Of a DNA stretch of 64,000 nt, positions 7,662 through 16,118 are shown one piece after another. Position 1 is the stretch's first letter; the number at the start of each line of letters is the position of its first letter. The DNA comes from Candidatus Heritagella intestinalis (lineage in GTDB: Bacteria > Bacillota > Clostridia > Oscillospirales > Acutalibacteraceae), in the NCBI GenBank assembly GCA_904420555.1, contig CAJFVO010000004.1, positions 310,001 to 374,000 on the forward strand, written 5' to 3'. Made by a program: the position numbers and the translations under genes. The notes under the pieces were generated by a model. The model searched no databases, had not been told where the DNA came from, and saw nothing but the letters and a program-made list of their open reading frames with translations.

Positions 7662-8962
7662 ATGGGGGCGAGGGCTTGGACTTGTTTTTCCATTCCGTCA
7701 CACTGGAAAAGGATCAGTGTGTCGGCTGTACCAACTGCATCAAGCGATGTCCCACGGAAGCCATCCGGGTCCGGGACGGGAAAGCGCAGATTATCTCCGA
7801 GCGGTGCATTGACTGCGGGGAGTGTATCCGCGTGTGCCCCCACCACGCCAAAAAGACCCGATTCGACCACCTGGACAAATTGCAGGATTTTGAATACACC
7901 ATCGCCCTGCCGGCGCCGTCCCTCTATGGCCAGTTCAACAATCTGGACGACATTGATTTTGTCCTCACCGGCCTGAAGGCCCTGGGCTTTGACCATGTGT
8001 TTGAGGTCTCCCGGGCCGCGGAGCTGGTGTCCGAGGCCACCCGGCGGCTCATGGCCCAGGGTTCCCTGCCCCGGCCCCTTATCAGCTCTGCCTGCCCGGC
8101 GGTGGTGCGGCTCATCCGGGTGCGCTTCCCGGATTTGTGCCCCCATGTGCTGCCCCTGCGCTCTCCCATGGAGACGGCGGCAGGCATGGCCAAGGCGGAG
8201 GCCGCAGCCCGCACAGGCTTACCCAAAGAGAAAATCGGCTGTTTCTTCATCACGCCCTGCCCCGCCAAGGTGACGGATATCCAGTGCCCCATCGGCGTGG
8301 AAAAATCCATGGTGGACGGGGCTTTGGCCATCAGCGAAATTTTCCCCATCCTCTCCTCCAAAATGGATAAGCTGGAGACAGTGGAGCCTTTGGCCAAGTC
8401 GGGGATTATCGGCGTGAGCTGGGCTTCCAGCGGCGGGGAGTCCGCCGCCCTCCTCAACGACAAATACCTGGCGGCGGACGGCATTGAAAATGTCATCCGT
8501 GTATTGGAGGAGCTGGAAGATGAGCGCATCCGGGAGCTGGACTTTATTGAGCTCAACGCCTGCTCCGGCGGCTGCGTTGGGGGCGTGCTCTGTGTGGAAA
8601 ACGCCTATGTGGCCAAGGCGCGGCTGCAAAGGCTGCGCAAATATTTGCCGGTTTCCCAAAACCATCTTCGGGCGGACATCCCCCAGGGCATGAACTGGCA
8701 GGAGCCTTTGGAGTTTGCGCCGGTACTCACCCTGTCCGATGATTTGAGCGAGGCCATGGAGATGATGATGGAAATCGACAATATTTGCGAAAAGTTCCCG
8801 GGGCTGGACTGCGGCGCCTGCGGGGCGCCTTCCTGCCGCTCGTTGGCGGAGGATGTGGTCAAGGGCCAGGCCAAGGAAAGCGACTGCGTGTTCGTCCTCC
8901 GGGAGGAAATCCGGCAGATGGCGGACATTTTCAAGAATATTTCCGGCGAAGACCGAAAATGA
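7658..8962 (+). CDS. Sensory [FeFe]-hydrogenase-like iron-sulfur protein
   Basis: A 434 aa cytoplasmic protein: two 4Fe-4S ferredoxin motifs (Cys 21, 24, 27, 31 and 50, 53, 56, 60), an iron-hydrogenase large-subunit domain (about 80-350), and a C-terminal Fe-S domain with Cys 377, 385, 388, 393 (CGACGAPSC). The three hydrogenase signatures are present but altered: SSACPA instead of TSCCPAW, TPCPAK instead of MPCxAK, and NACSGGCVGG. Such variants belong to sensory or non-catalytic hydrogenases, usually ending in a PAS domain; here no PAS follows. GTG 7658 overlaps the previous stop and no clear SD exists, so translation is probably coupled. Likely redox or H2 sensor rather than a bulk hydrogenase. 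Confidence 0.85.
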   Translation: MNGGEGLDLFFHSVTLEKDQCVGCTNCIKRCPTEAIRVRDGKAQIISERCIDCGECIRVCPHHAKKTRFDHLDKLQDFEYTIALPAPSLYGQFNNLDDIDFVLTGLKALGFDHVFEVSRAAELVSEATRRLMAQGSLPRPLISSACPAVVRLIRVRFPDLCPHVLPLRSPMETAAGMAKAEAAARTGLPKEKIGCFFITPCPAKVTDIQCPIGVEKSMVDGALAISEIFPILSSKMDKLETVEPLAKSGIIGVSWASSGGESAALLNDKYLAADGIENVIRVLEELEDERIRELDFIELNACSGGCVGGVLCVENAYVAKARLQRLRKYLPVSQNHLRADIPQGMNWQEPLEFAPVLTLSDDLSEAMEMMMEIDNICEKFPGLDCGACGAPSCRSLAEDVVKGQAKESDCVFVLREEIRQMADIFKNISGEDRK

Positions 8963-8994
8963 GAAGAGAAATCCAACGAGAGGAGTGAGAGCGT

Positions 8995-9342
8995 ATGACC
9001 GTACAGGAAATGGCCGAAACGTGCGCCTGGAAGGTGTTGGCCGGGGAAGACGGCCTGGACCGGGAAGTGGAGGGCTGCTATGCCGGCGACCTGCTGAGCT
9101 GGGTCATGGCCCGGGCACAGAGCGGGGATGTGTGGCTCACGGTCATGGGGAATATCAACGCCATTGCCGTGGCCTCCCTGACAGACTGCGCCTGTATCCT
9201 GCTGACGGAATCCGCCGCCCTGGATGAAAACGCCAAGGCCCGGGCAGAGCAGCAGGGGATTCCGGTGCTCACCACCGAGAAGAATACCTATGAAACGGCG
9301 GTGCAGGTGGCGCAGCTCCTGCAATCCGGGGCGTTGTCATGA
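8995..9342 (+). CDS. DRTGG domain protein, second copy
   Basis: 115 aa, a single DRTGG-like domain with the characteristic GCYAGDLLSWVMARAQSGDVWLT start. It is clearly diverged from the first copy at 6883 but has the same length and fold cues (LTESAALDENAKARA, GIPVLTT). GAGGAG lies before ATG 8995 and the stop overlaps the PHP gene by four bases. The two DRTGG genes bracket the ATPase and hydrogenase-like gene, the arrangement conserved in several Clostridia. Confidence 0.85.
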   Translation: MTVQEMAETCAWKVLAGEDGLDREVEGCYAGDLLSWVMARAQSGDVWLTVMGNINAIAVASLTDCACILLTESAALDENAKARAEQQGIPVLTTEKNTYETAVQVAQLLQSGALS

Positions 9343-10055
9343 AGCTGCGGTATGATTTGCACCTGCATTCCTGCCTTTCCCCCTGCGGCGATATGGATAT
9401 GACCCCCAACAATATAGTGGGCATGGCAAAGCTCCTGGGATACGACATCATCGCCCTGACCGACCACAATACCTGCCGCAATACCCCGGCAGCAGTACAG
9501 GCGGGGGAGCGTCAGGGGCTGGTGGTGGTGCCGGGCATGGAGCTGTGTACCCGGGAGGAGGCCCACATTGTGTGCCTGTTTCCCACAGCGGAAGCCGCCC
9601 TGGCCTTTGGGGAGTGGGTGGAGGCCCATTCTCCCAACATCCCCAACCGGCCGGATATTTTCGGGGAGCAGCTCATTCTGGACGCAGACGACCAGCCCAT
9701 TGGCACCCAGGAAAATCTCCTGATTGCGGCGGCGGATGTGGGTGTTTATCAGGTACCGGAATTGGTGCGCCAGTATGGCGGCACGGCGTTCCCGGCCCAT
9801 GTGGACAAGGAGGCCTACAGTATCACCGCCAGCCTGGGCGGCATCCCGGAGGAAATCGGCTTTACCACAGCGGAACTGAGCCCCCGGGCTCACCGGGAAA
9901 AGGTGCTGGCCCTGTATCCGGAGCTCCGCTCTATGCGGCTGCTTCAGGACAGCGATTCCCACTATCTGGAGAATATGCCGGACCCAGGGCCGGTGTTGGA
10001 GCTGGAAGAAAACACCCCGGCCTGCCTCATTGCCCTGCTGGAATCCCGCCTTTGA
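9339..10055 (+). CDS. PHP-domain metal-dependent phosphoesterase
   Basis: A 238 aa PHP protein. Metal-binding motifs are DLHLHSCLSPCGD (HxH), ALTDHNT, a central GMELCTREEAHIVCLF, FPAHVDKE and the terminal DSDSHYLE. PHP domains hydrolyse phosphoesters with a trinuclear metal site; the substrate of this subgroup is not known. It is the last gene of the DRTGG-hydrogenase cluster, overlapping its neighbour by four bases and followed by a strong terminator. Confidence 0.88.
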   Translation: MKLRYDLHLHSCLSPCGDMDMTPNNIVGMAKLLGYDIIALTDHNTCRNTPAAVQAGERQGLVVVPGMELCTREEAHIVCLFPTAEAALAFGEWVEAHSPNIPNRPDIFGEQLILDADDQPIGTQENLLIAAADVGVYQVPELVRQYGGTAFPAHVDKEAYSITASLGGIPEEIGFTTAELSPRAHREKVLALYPELRSMRLLQDSDSHYLENMPDPGPVLELEENTPACLIALLESRL

Positions 10056-10064
10056 AAAGAATAG

Positions 10065-10103
10065 AGCCCTCTTGGTTCGGAGTCCCGGGCCAAGAGGGCT
10101 TTT
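10065..10103 (+). terminator. Terminator of the DRTGG-hydrogenase-PHP operon
   Basis: AGCCCTCTTGG and CCAAGAGGGCT form an 11 bp stem followed by TTTG; 10 bp after the PHP stop. Confidence 0.85.
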
Positions 10104-10118
10104 GCTGTGTGAATGATG

Positions 10119-10160
10119 AAAAAGCGCCGCCCTCCGACACCAAGTATCGAAGGGCGGCGC
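10119..10160 (-). terminator. Terminator of the wall-anchored DUF4430 gene
   Basis: On the minus strand GCGCCGCCCT and AGGGCGGCGC form a 10 bp stem followed by TTTTT; 27 bp past the gene's stop. Confidence 0.88.
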
Positions 10161-10187
10161 TCATTTTATCAGAGAGAATGAATCCAG

Positions 10188-13100
10188 TTAGGAGTGCTGC
10201 TTGCGGCGCTTCCCTGCACGGCCTGCAACCAGCGCAAAGCTCACAGTGAGGGCCAGCGCAGCGGGAAGGATCGCGGTGCTGTCTCCGGTCTGGGGGTTCT
10301 CGCCTGGCTGGGTATCGTCCGGAGAAGAGGGGGTGTCCCCGTTGCCGCCGTTGTTGCCGCCCAGCAGGGCAAAGGCTTGTTCTGCGGCCAGCAGGACGTC
10401 ATAGTTGGAAACCAGTTCCTTCTGGGCGTTGGTGAGGCTGTCATAGGCCTCCCGGGCCGACTGAATGGCCTCGCCGCTGTCAGCGGTGACCGTGCCGATG
10501 GCGTCAATCAAATCCATGGCCTCCTGGGCGGCGGCCTGGTCGATTTCTTCCTGGCTCTTTTCGCCCACGTCCGTCAGGTCATAGATGCCGTTTTCCCCAT
10601 TGGCAAAGCGCCGGTAGGCTTCCAGGGCATAGGCGATCTGGGAAGTGGCCATGCCGTCGGGGGTGTTGCTGCCGCCGAAGGTGGTAAAGCCATTTTCCAG
10701 CCGGAAGTCGTCCAGCTTGGCTACCAGGTTGTTGCTGCCGCGGGTGAAGCCGCTGTCCGGATCCAGAGGGTCAATGCCCAGAGAAACCAGGGCGGTGAGC
10801 ACCTGAGCGGCGGAACAGCCGTTGTCAGCGCCCTCGGCCCAGTAGCCGCAATCATTGCGCATCTGGTCCTGCAGGTAAGTCAGGGCCTTTTCCACAGCCG
10901 CCTGCACCTGGGGGTACTGGCTGTTGTTGTAGGGGGCCAGGGCCTGAAGGGTCATGGCGGTGATGTCAATGCTGACGGTTCCGCTGTCAGAAAGGCCGAA
11001 GCCGCCGTTGTCGGGGTTCTGGTAGGTAAGGAGTCTTTCAATCAGCGTCTCCCGGTTCCACAGAGCGTCATCGGGAATTTCATATCCCTTGCTGTCCAGA
11101 GCCAGCAGAGTAAAGGCCGTCATGTTGGAAGAGAGACGGTCCAGATTGGAGTAGTTGTACATCCGCTCGATAATGTTGATGCCCTCGAGATCGGTGGGGT
11201 CCAGCCCCATGACTTCCAGGGTAGTGACAATGCGGAAATAGTCTGTGGGCAGGATGCGGGAGCCGCTTTTCAGCTCTTCCACCACGCTGCTGACATAATC
11301 GTTCAGGTCTGTCTGGCGCAGGGTGCCGCCGGAACGGAGAATAGCGAAGATGCTCCACTCTGCCCCATAGATATAGTTGCCTTCCAGGGTGCCCTCCAGA
11401 TATTCCTGGGCGTGCTGGATGTTCTGGGTCACATAGCGGTCAAAGTCCAGCTCCACGGTTTCCTGGGATTCGGTGACGGTAACCGTGAAGGTAATGGGTT
11501 CCAGAGAGTTGGTTTCATCCAGAGGAGTGCCGGTCACAGTGACGGTGCCGGGCTGCAAAGCGGAAAGGGTGTGGGTGGTCTTCGTTACATAACCGCCGGA
11601 AGAGGAGAGCTCGTTGCTGACCTGGTCTTTTACCGAGACAATCCCTTCCTTGTCATAGGTCCAGGTAAAACGCTGCTCGGTGGCGTTTGCGGGGTTGGCC
11701 ACGATGTCCAAATCAATGGAATCGTATTGCTTCATAGTGTAAGAGGTCTGCTCCAGGCTGACGCCCTCCAAGGGGGTTTGATATTGGAAGGTGATGGTCA
11801 GGTTCTGGCTGACGGAAGGATTATCCACGCTGGTGACAGTGAACCGGGCCGTGCCGGACTTTTTGGGAACAATGCCGTTTCCATAGGTTTCCTGATACTC
11901 GGCAATTTCCGGATCATGGGAGGTCCAGATCACATCTTTGACCGTAGCGTTAGAGGGTTCAATGGTTACGGTATAGCGGCTGTCCGGCGTCAGGCCGGTA
12001 GAGGTGATACCGGTATACTGATCCCCCAGGCCGTTCCAGCTGCTGATAGAAAAGGTTTCCGGGTATTCCACCGAGATCCCCGTGACTTCTATCCGCTGGG
12101 AAGTGGCGGTAAAGGAGGCCGTTACATCGGGCGCATCGCCGACGGATACGGTGAAGGTGTGCTGGCCGGTAGTCTCTGCATAGAAAGCAATGGTATTGTT
12201 GCTGGAATCCAGCCAGATGTATGCGCCATCGTCAGCCTGGACTTCCAGGGCCTGCACCGGGATGGGAACATACTGGGAAGAGCCGGGGATTTTCCCCATA
12301 GCGGTGACGGTTTTGGTTTCGGTGCCGCTGAGATAGACAGAGCTGGAAGCGCTCACTTCCCGGCCGTCCTGATACAGCTTCAGGTCGGTAATGCCGCTCT
12401 CCACTACTTTTAAAGTAAACGTGGCAATTTCCTCTGCATCGCCAAACAGGGGATTGGAGGAATACACGGTGGCTTCCCGCTCTCCCAAATGGGGATAGAA
12501 AATGCCGCCGGAAGAAATGTGAATGATGGAGTTTCCATCCTGGTCTTTTTCATTGCAGGACCAGTACGGGGAAATCCCCTGGGCGCCTTCCAGCTCAAAA
12601 GAACCCACATCCAGAGAGGAGAGGGTGATGGTGTTGTTCTCATCTGCTTCCGTAATGTGTCCGTCGTCATGGCGGAAAATCACCCTGGGAGAAGTGGCTT
12701 CCTCTCTGGGGGTGACCGTAATGGTGCAGGAGGCCTGCAATGCCCCAACCGAGGCGGTAATAACGGCAGAGCCAGCGCTTTTAGCCACGACCATGCCGTA
12801 AGCATCCACAGAAGCGACCTCCGGGTCACTGCTGGAGAAAGTGATGGAGTCCGTAGAGCCGGCAGGGGAAACGGTGGCGTTCAGGCGCAGTCCTTCCCCT
12901 TCTTCCAGCTGGGCGGAAGTGCGGTCCAGGGTAATGCTTTCCGCGGAAACAGCGTTTACCGTTACCGGGATGGAGGTCTGGACCTGCTCGTTGGCCTGGG
13001 CGGTGATGGTGGCCTGGCCGGCGCCCACTGCATAGAGCATCCCGTCCGGCGTCACCTGTACCACGCTGGTGTCGTCAGAAGACCAGGTAACGGTGTCGGT

Positions 13101-13850
13101 AGCATCTTCGGGAACCAGTGTGGCGGTCAGCTGCTGGGATTCCCCGACATCCAGGGTGACGGATTCAGGGGTAACCGTCATGTCCGTGGCGCTCTTTTCC
13201 GGGAAAGCAACAGACTCCAGTTCCTCAGCAACGCTGTTGACATCCCTTTGGGAGGTTCCCTGGGTCAGGGCGATTTCCAGGGCCTTGTTATACAGCTCCT
13301 GATTTTCCTGGATAGCTTCTTCGCTCATGGCAGCCAGGGTCTGGATCAGAGCGTTTTTGTCAACAGACAGCGTTCCGGTTTCCTGGGAGCTGGAAGAATC
13401 CGTGTAGTCCTTCAGATTGCTGCCGTAATTATAATTGTAAATCAGACGGACAACGTCTCCATCCTGCAAATCCTTTTTAATGCCCTGCTGGGTGGAGTTT
13501 ACAAAAGTCCACCAGGCGTTGTCGCCTAAAAGGCTGTCCTCCACCGGGTCCCCGTCGCTGGGTGCAACGGTAACAGACCACCACAGGGAATCGTAAGTAA
13601 CGGTGCCCTTGCCTTCATAGCCGGCGTTCAGGGCGTCCAGGGCGGTCATGCCTTCGGTGCGTTCCACCTGGGTGGGCGGCAGATAGTAGGTGGCCTGTCC
13701 GTCCTCGTCCACATATTCAATGGTGACGGAAACGGTCCCGGCACTCTTCGCGGTGCTTTGGGCGGCGGCGGGCAGGATGGCGCACACCGTCATCACCACA
13801 ACCAGCAGCAGGCTGGTCCAGCGCCGGAGCGCTTTGCTTGTTCGGTTCAT
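10188..13850 (-). CDS. Wall-anchored DUF4430 / Big2 / alpha-alpha-toroid protein, probable corrinoid-binding surface protein
   Basis: 1220 aa. A signal peptide (to about residue 30, PAAAQS) leads into a DUF4430 domain (about 38-150; GMTALDALNAG, DNAWWTFVNS, DGDVVRLIYNY). Two clear Big2 domains follow (about 220-380; VTWSSDDTSVVQV, SVDAYGMVVAKSAG) and further Ig-like modules to about 790. Residues 800-1090 form an alpha/alpha-toroid of the intrinsic-factor/prenyltransferase kind (QNPDNGGFGLSDSG, VSIDITAMTLQALAPY). A helical stalk precedes NPQTGD, a hydrophobic segment and KRRKQHS, a sortase signal. DUF4430 and the toroid correspond to the two domains of animal B12-binding intrinsic factor. A cobalamin riboswitch with terminator controls the gene. 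Corrinoid capture is inferred, not shown; peptide or glycan adhesion is an alternative. Confidence 0.85.
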   Translation of the reverse strand: MNRTSKALRRWTSLLLVVVMTVCAILPAAAQSTAKSAGTVSVTIEYVDEDGQATYYLPPTQVERTEGMTALDALNAGYEGKGTVTYDSLWWSVTVAPSDGDPVEDSLLGDNAWWTFVNSTQQGIKKDLQDGDVVRLIYNYNYGSNLKDYTDSSSSQETGTLSVDKNALIQTLAAMSEEAIQENQELYNKALEIALTQGTSQRDVNSVAEELESVAFPEKSATDMTVTPESVTLDVGESQQLTATLVPEDATDTVTWSSDDTSVVQVTPDGMLYAVGAGQATITAQANEQVQTSIPVTVNAVSAESITLDRTSAQLEEGEGLRLNATVSPAGSTDSITFSSSDPEVASVDAYGMVVAKSAGSAVITASVGALQASCTITVTPREEATSPRVIFRHDDGHITEADENNTITLSSLDVGSFELEGAQGISPYWSCNEKDQDGNSIIHISSGGIFYPHLGEREATVYSSNPLFGDAEEIATFTLKVVESGITDLKLYQDGREVSASSSVYLSGTETKTVTAMGKIPGSSQYVPIPVQALEVQADDGAYIWLDSSNNTIAFYAETTGQHTFTVSVGDAPDVTASFTATSQRIEVTGISVEYPETFSISSWNGLGDQYTGITSTGLTPDSRYTVTIEPSNATVKDVIWTSHDPEIAEYQETYGNGIVPKKSGTARFTVTSVDNPSVSQNLTITFQYQTPLEGVSLEQTSYTMKQYDSIDLDIVANPANATEQRFTWTYDKEGIVSVKDQVSNELSSSGGYVTKTTHTLSALQPGTVTVTGTPLDETNSLEPITFTVTVTESQETVELDFDRYVTQNIQHAQEYLEGTLEGNYIYGAEWSIFAILRSGGTLRQTDLNDYVSSVVEELKSGSRILPTDYFRIVTTLEVMGLDPTDLEGINIIERMYNYSNLDRLSSNMTAFTLLALDSKGYEIPDDALWNRETLIERLLTYQNPDNGGFGLSDSGTVSIDITAMTLQALAPYNNSQYPQVQAAVEKALTYLQDQMRNDCGYWAEGADNGCSAAQVLTALVSLGIDPLDPDSGFTRGSNNLVAKLDDFRLENGFTTFGGSNTPDGMATSQIAYALEAYRRFANGENGIYDLTDVGEKSQEEIDQAAAQEAMDLIDAIGTVTADSGEAIQSAREAYDSLTNAQKELVSNYDVLLAAEQAFALLGGNNGGNGDTPSSPDDTQPGENPQTGDSTAILPAALALTVSFALVAGRAGKRRKQHS

Positions 13851-13966
13851 AGTGCTGATTCCTTTCTAAAAAAACAGTTTGATAAAATGTGCAGTTGGGC
13901 TTCTTGGCCGGCCTCCCCCTTCCGAATTTTGCGGTTTTCACTCTGCACAGATATGCAAAAACATGC

Positions 13967-14003
13967 AAAAAACGGCTCGCAGACCTTGCTGCAAGCCGTT
14001 TTT
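13967..14003 (-). terminator. Riboswitch-controlled terminator
   Basis: On the minus strand AAAAACGGCTT and AGCCGTTTTTT form the stem, with the T-run after it. It sits between the cobalamin aptamer and the gene start at 13850, so the riboswitch acts by transcription termination when cobalamin is bound. Confidence 0.85.
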
Positions 14004-14049
14004 ACGCAACACAAATATACGGCGCTGCTGATTACCGTCAACGCACCGC

Positions 14050-14221
14050 GCATAATATGCAGGTCTTCTGGCTCCGGCGTCCTCGTCCATGCAGCCTTCC
14101 CGGTTCCCCAGTGGCGTTGTTTGCATCGACTCTTCCGTTACAGCGGCGGCCCCGCGCAGGATTTGCACCTGCTTCCCTTTTCATCCGCCCTCTCCAGGGG
14201 AGAGGTTGGAACATACTATGC
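14050..14221 (-). promoter_or_regulatory. Cobalamin riboswitch, locus 1
   Basis: Minus-strand RNA carries the core elements of the cobalamin aptamer in order: GGGAAGCAGGTGCAAATCC, GCCGCTGTAACGG, the B12-box-like GCCACTGGG, GGGAAGGCTG and GCCAGAAGACCTGC. The closing P1 helix is GCATAGTATG (14212-14221) with CATATTATGC (14050-14059). It leads to the DUF4430/toroid gene. Confidence 0.95.
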
Positions 14222-14244
14222 AGAATGATTCCATTTACGCCTCT

Positions 14245-14273
14245 ATCCTATCACCTGGATTCCCGTTTGTAAA
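14245..14273 (-). promoter_or_regulatory. Promoter of riboswitch 1 and the wall-anchored gene
   Basis: TTTACA, 17 bp, TAGGAT on the minus strand, about 25 bp before the aptamer begins. Confidence 0.7.
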
Positions 14274-14327
14274 GACTCTTTTCCCGGGGAATTTTCACGA
14301 ATTTTTCCGGGCGGTTTTACACCATTT

Positions 14328-15362
14328 TTACAGATTCTTTCGTAAGGGAATCACCATATTCCAGGTGTGGGCAAAGGAATAGGGCTCGTTTCCATCGCCG
14401 GTTGCCAGATAAAGATGAGTGGGTTTTCCGTCCTGCAGCAGCAGGAAGGGGCGTTCCAGATTGCACTGGGTGGTCACGCTGCCGTCATCCCATTGCACCG
14501 TGCGGCTGTAGGCTTTTGGTGTATCGGCAAACTGCCAGTGAATGCAGTCGTCGCTCTCCCCATAGAGGCCCGCGCCCCATTCGCCGCAGATGCCGCCGCT
14601 GCCATTTTTGAAGTCGTCTTTAATGAGCAGCCGGAATTTCCCGTCCTCATACCAGAGATAGGGGTCCTCCAAATGGAAATCCGGATTGGAAAAGGAAAAG
14701 ATAGGTTGGTCCGAAATCCGCCGGAAGGGCCCCTCGGGCCGGGGCGCCATGGCTGCCCCGATTTGCAGGGTGGCATTGGCATAGCTGCGGGATTTATAGA
14801 GCAGATAGGTGGTGCCGTCCGGCAAGATAGCCACTGCCGGGTTGCTGGTGATGGTGCAGTCCCAGTGGGAGCAGTCCCGGGGTTCCAGCAGCGGGGTGTC
14901 CCGCCGCTGCCATGGGCCAAAAACTGAGTCCGAAACCGCCAGTCCAATGCGCTTTTGGTTCCACACCTCGATAAACCGCTGGTCGGAAATCTGGCTGGCA
15001 TGGATGGGGATCGGGCCGCCGTAGGTGGTGCCGATGTAGTAAAGATAGTATTTTCCGTTCCAAAAGCGGATATAGGGGTTGTGGGTGTTCATCCCGTCAA
15101 AATATTCCCGACCCCGGCGGGGAAGGACGGTTTCTTCCAGACGGAAAGGCCCCTCCGGGGTATCGCTGGCCGCCCGCACCACCCGGCTGTGAAAGAGCCA
15201 GTTGGCTCCAAAGCCCAGTTCCCGCTCCCAGCAGGAGGCGAACATATGAAAGCGGCCGTCCTCCCCTTTGATAACGCTGCCGCACCAGATCATCAGGTCA
15301 TCCCGAAAAAAGCCTCCGCCCTTGACGGCGGGGAGAAGTTTTTCACGGATTAAATTTTTCAT
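14328..15362 (-). CDS. Five-bladed beta-propeller glycoside hydrolase-like protein
   Basis: 344 aa, no signal peptide. It has the repeated blade pattern of GH43/GH117/GH32-type propellers: DLMIWCGSVIKGEDGRFHMF near the start, FDGMNTHNPYIRFWNGKYYLYYIG, ITSNPAVAILPDGTTYLLYKSRS, and HLEDPYLWYEDGKFRLLIKD, with acidic residues at the expected positions of general acid and base. AGAGGAG precedes ATG 15362. It has its own promoter downstream of the Vat-like gene. Substrate unknown; a cytoplasmic enzyme acting on imported oligosaccharides fits the lack of a signal. Confidence 0.75.
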   Translation of the reverse strand: MKNLIREKLLPAVKGGGFFRDDLMIWCGSVIKGEDGRFHMFASCWERELGFGANWLFHSRVVRAASDTPEGPFRLEETVLPRRGREYFDGMNTHNPYIRFWNGKYYLYYIGTTYGGPIPIHASQISDQRFIEVWNQKRIGLAVSDSVFGPWQRRDTPLLEPRDCSHWDCTITSNPAVAILPDGTTYLLYKSRSYANATLQIGAAMAPRPEGPFRRISDQPIFSFSNPDFHLEDPYLWYEDGKFRLLIKDDFKNGSGGICGEWGAGLYGESDDCIHWQFADTPKAYSRTVQWDDGSVTTQCNLERPFLLLQDGKPTHLYLATGDGNEPYSFAHTWNMVIPLRKNL

Positions 15363-15403
15363 AATAAATCACTCCTCTGGGAAAAGATTCATTTGAAAAA
15401 AGG

Positions 15404-15431
15404 GGTATATATTTTATAGTATACATGTCAA
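15404..15431 (-). promoter_or_regulatory. Promoter of the propeller glycosidase-like gene
   Basis: TTGACA (minus strand, 15426-15431), 16 bp, TATACC. It overlaps the stop of the upstream acetyltransferase gene. Confidence 0.55.
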
Positions 15432-16087
15432 TTTCCAGTGAGTATGTTGCGAATATCCTTTTTTACAGCCGCCAAATCAGAATTACACAGCAGGGGAACC
15501 AGATAGGTGACTTCCTCGGGAGGCAAGTCCCACCAGCGCAGCTTTAAGAGAAGCCCGATGAGCTCGTCGTCAAAGCGCTTTTTGATGAGCCGGGCCGGGT
15601 TGCCGCCGATGACACTGTAGGGTTCAAAGCTTTTGGTTACCACCGATTGCGCCGCTACGATGCAGCCGTCCCCCAGGTGGACGCCGGGCATCACGGTACT
15701 TTCCCGGCCAATCCACACATCATTGCCGATGACGATGTCCCCTTTAAAGGGGAGCTGTGAGAGGTGGGGCGGGGCATTCTCTGTCCAGGCGCCGCCCATG
15801 ACGGCAAAGGGGTAAGCCGTTACGCTGCTGATCCGGTGGTTGGCCGGCCCCATGATGAATTTGACGCCGCTGGCAATGGAGCAGAACTTCCCGATGATCA
15901 AGCGGTCGCCGAATTCCGGCCAGTTGAACAGGACGTTGTTCTTTTCAAAGGCGGTGGGGTCTATGGGGTCGTCGTAATAGGTGTAGTCGCCAACCGAGAT
16001 ATTGGGGGCGGTGACTACGTTTTTGAGGAAACAGGAAGTCCCGTATTCGTTTGGGAAAACCTGATTGGGATCTGGGATAGGCTGCAT
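15428..16087 (-). CDS. Vat-like xenobiotic acyltransferase (CatB/streptogramin A acetyltransferase family)
   Basis: 219 aa, the exact size of Vat enzymes, which acetylate a hydroxyl of streptogramin A using acetyl-CoA. Left-handed-beta-helix hexapeptide repeats run through IGKFCSIASGVKFIMG and DIVIGNDVWIGRESTVMPGV. NHRISSVTAYPF holds the catalytic His, and GGNPARLIKKRF the acetyl-CoA region; the C-terminal LLLKLRWWDLPPE matches Vat proteins closely. ATG 16087 has GGAGAGG upstream. It is 31 bp after the DUF368 gene and probably cotranscribed. Resistance is possible, but many such chromosomal enzymes have no proven drug substrate. Confidence 0.82.
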   Translation of the reverse strand: MQPIPDPNQVFPNEYGTSCFLKNVVTAPNISVGDYTYYDDPIDPTAFEKNNVLFNWPEFGDRLIIGKFCSIASGVKFIMGPANHRISSVTAYPFAVMGGAWTENAPPHLSQLPFKGDIVIGNDVWIGRESTVMPGVHLGDGCIVAAQSVVTKSFEPYSVIGGNPARLIKKRFDDELIGLLLKLRWWDLPPEEVTYLVPLLCNSDLAAVKKDIRNILTGN

Positions 16088-16118
16088 GAAACCTCTCCTT
16101 TCCGCAGTTGCCCGGCGG

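Noticed and set aside
10194-12413. Open frame of 739 codons on the plus strand opposite the wall-anchored gene
   Set aside because: Antisense shadow; the real gene has signal peptide, domains, sortase signal and riboswitch.
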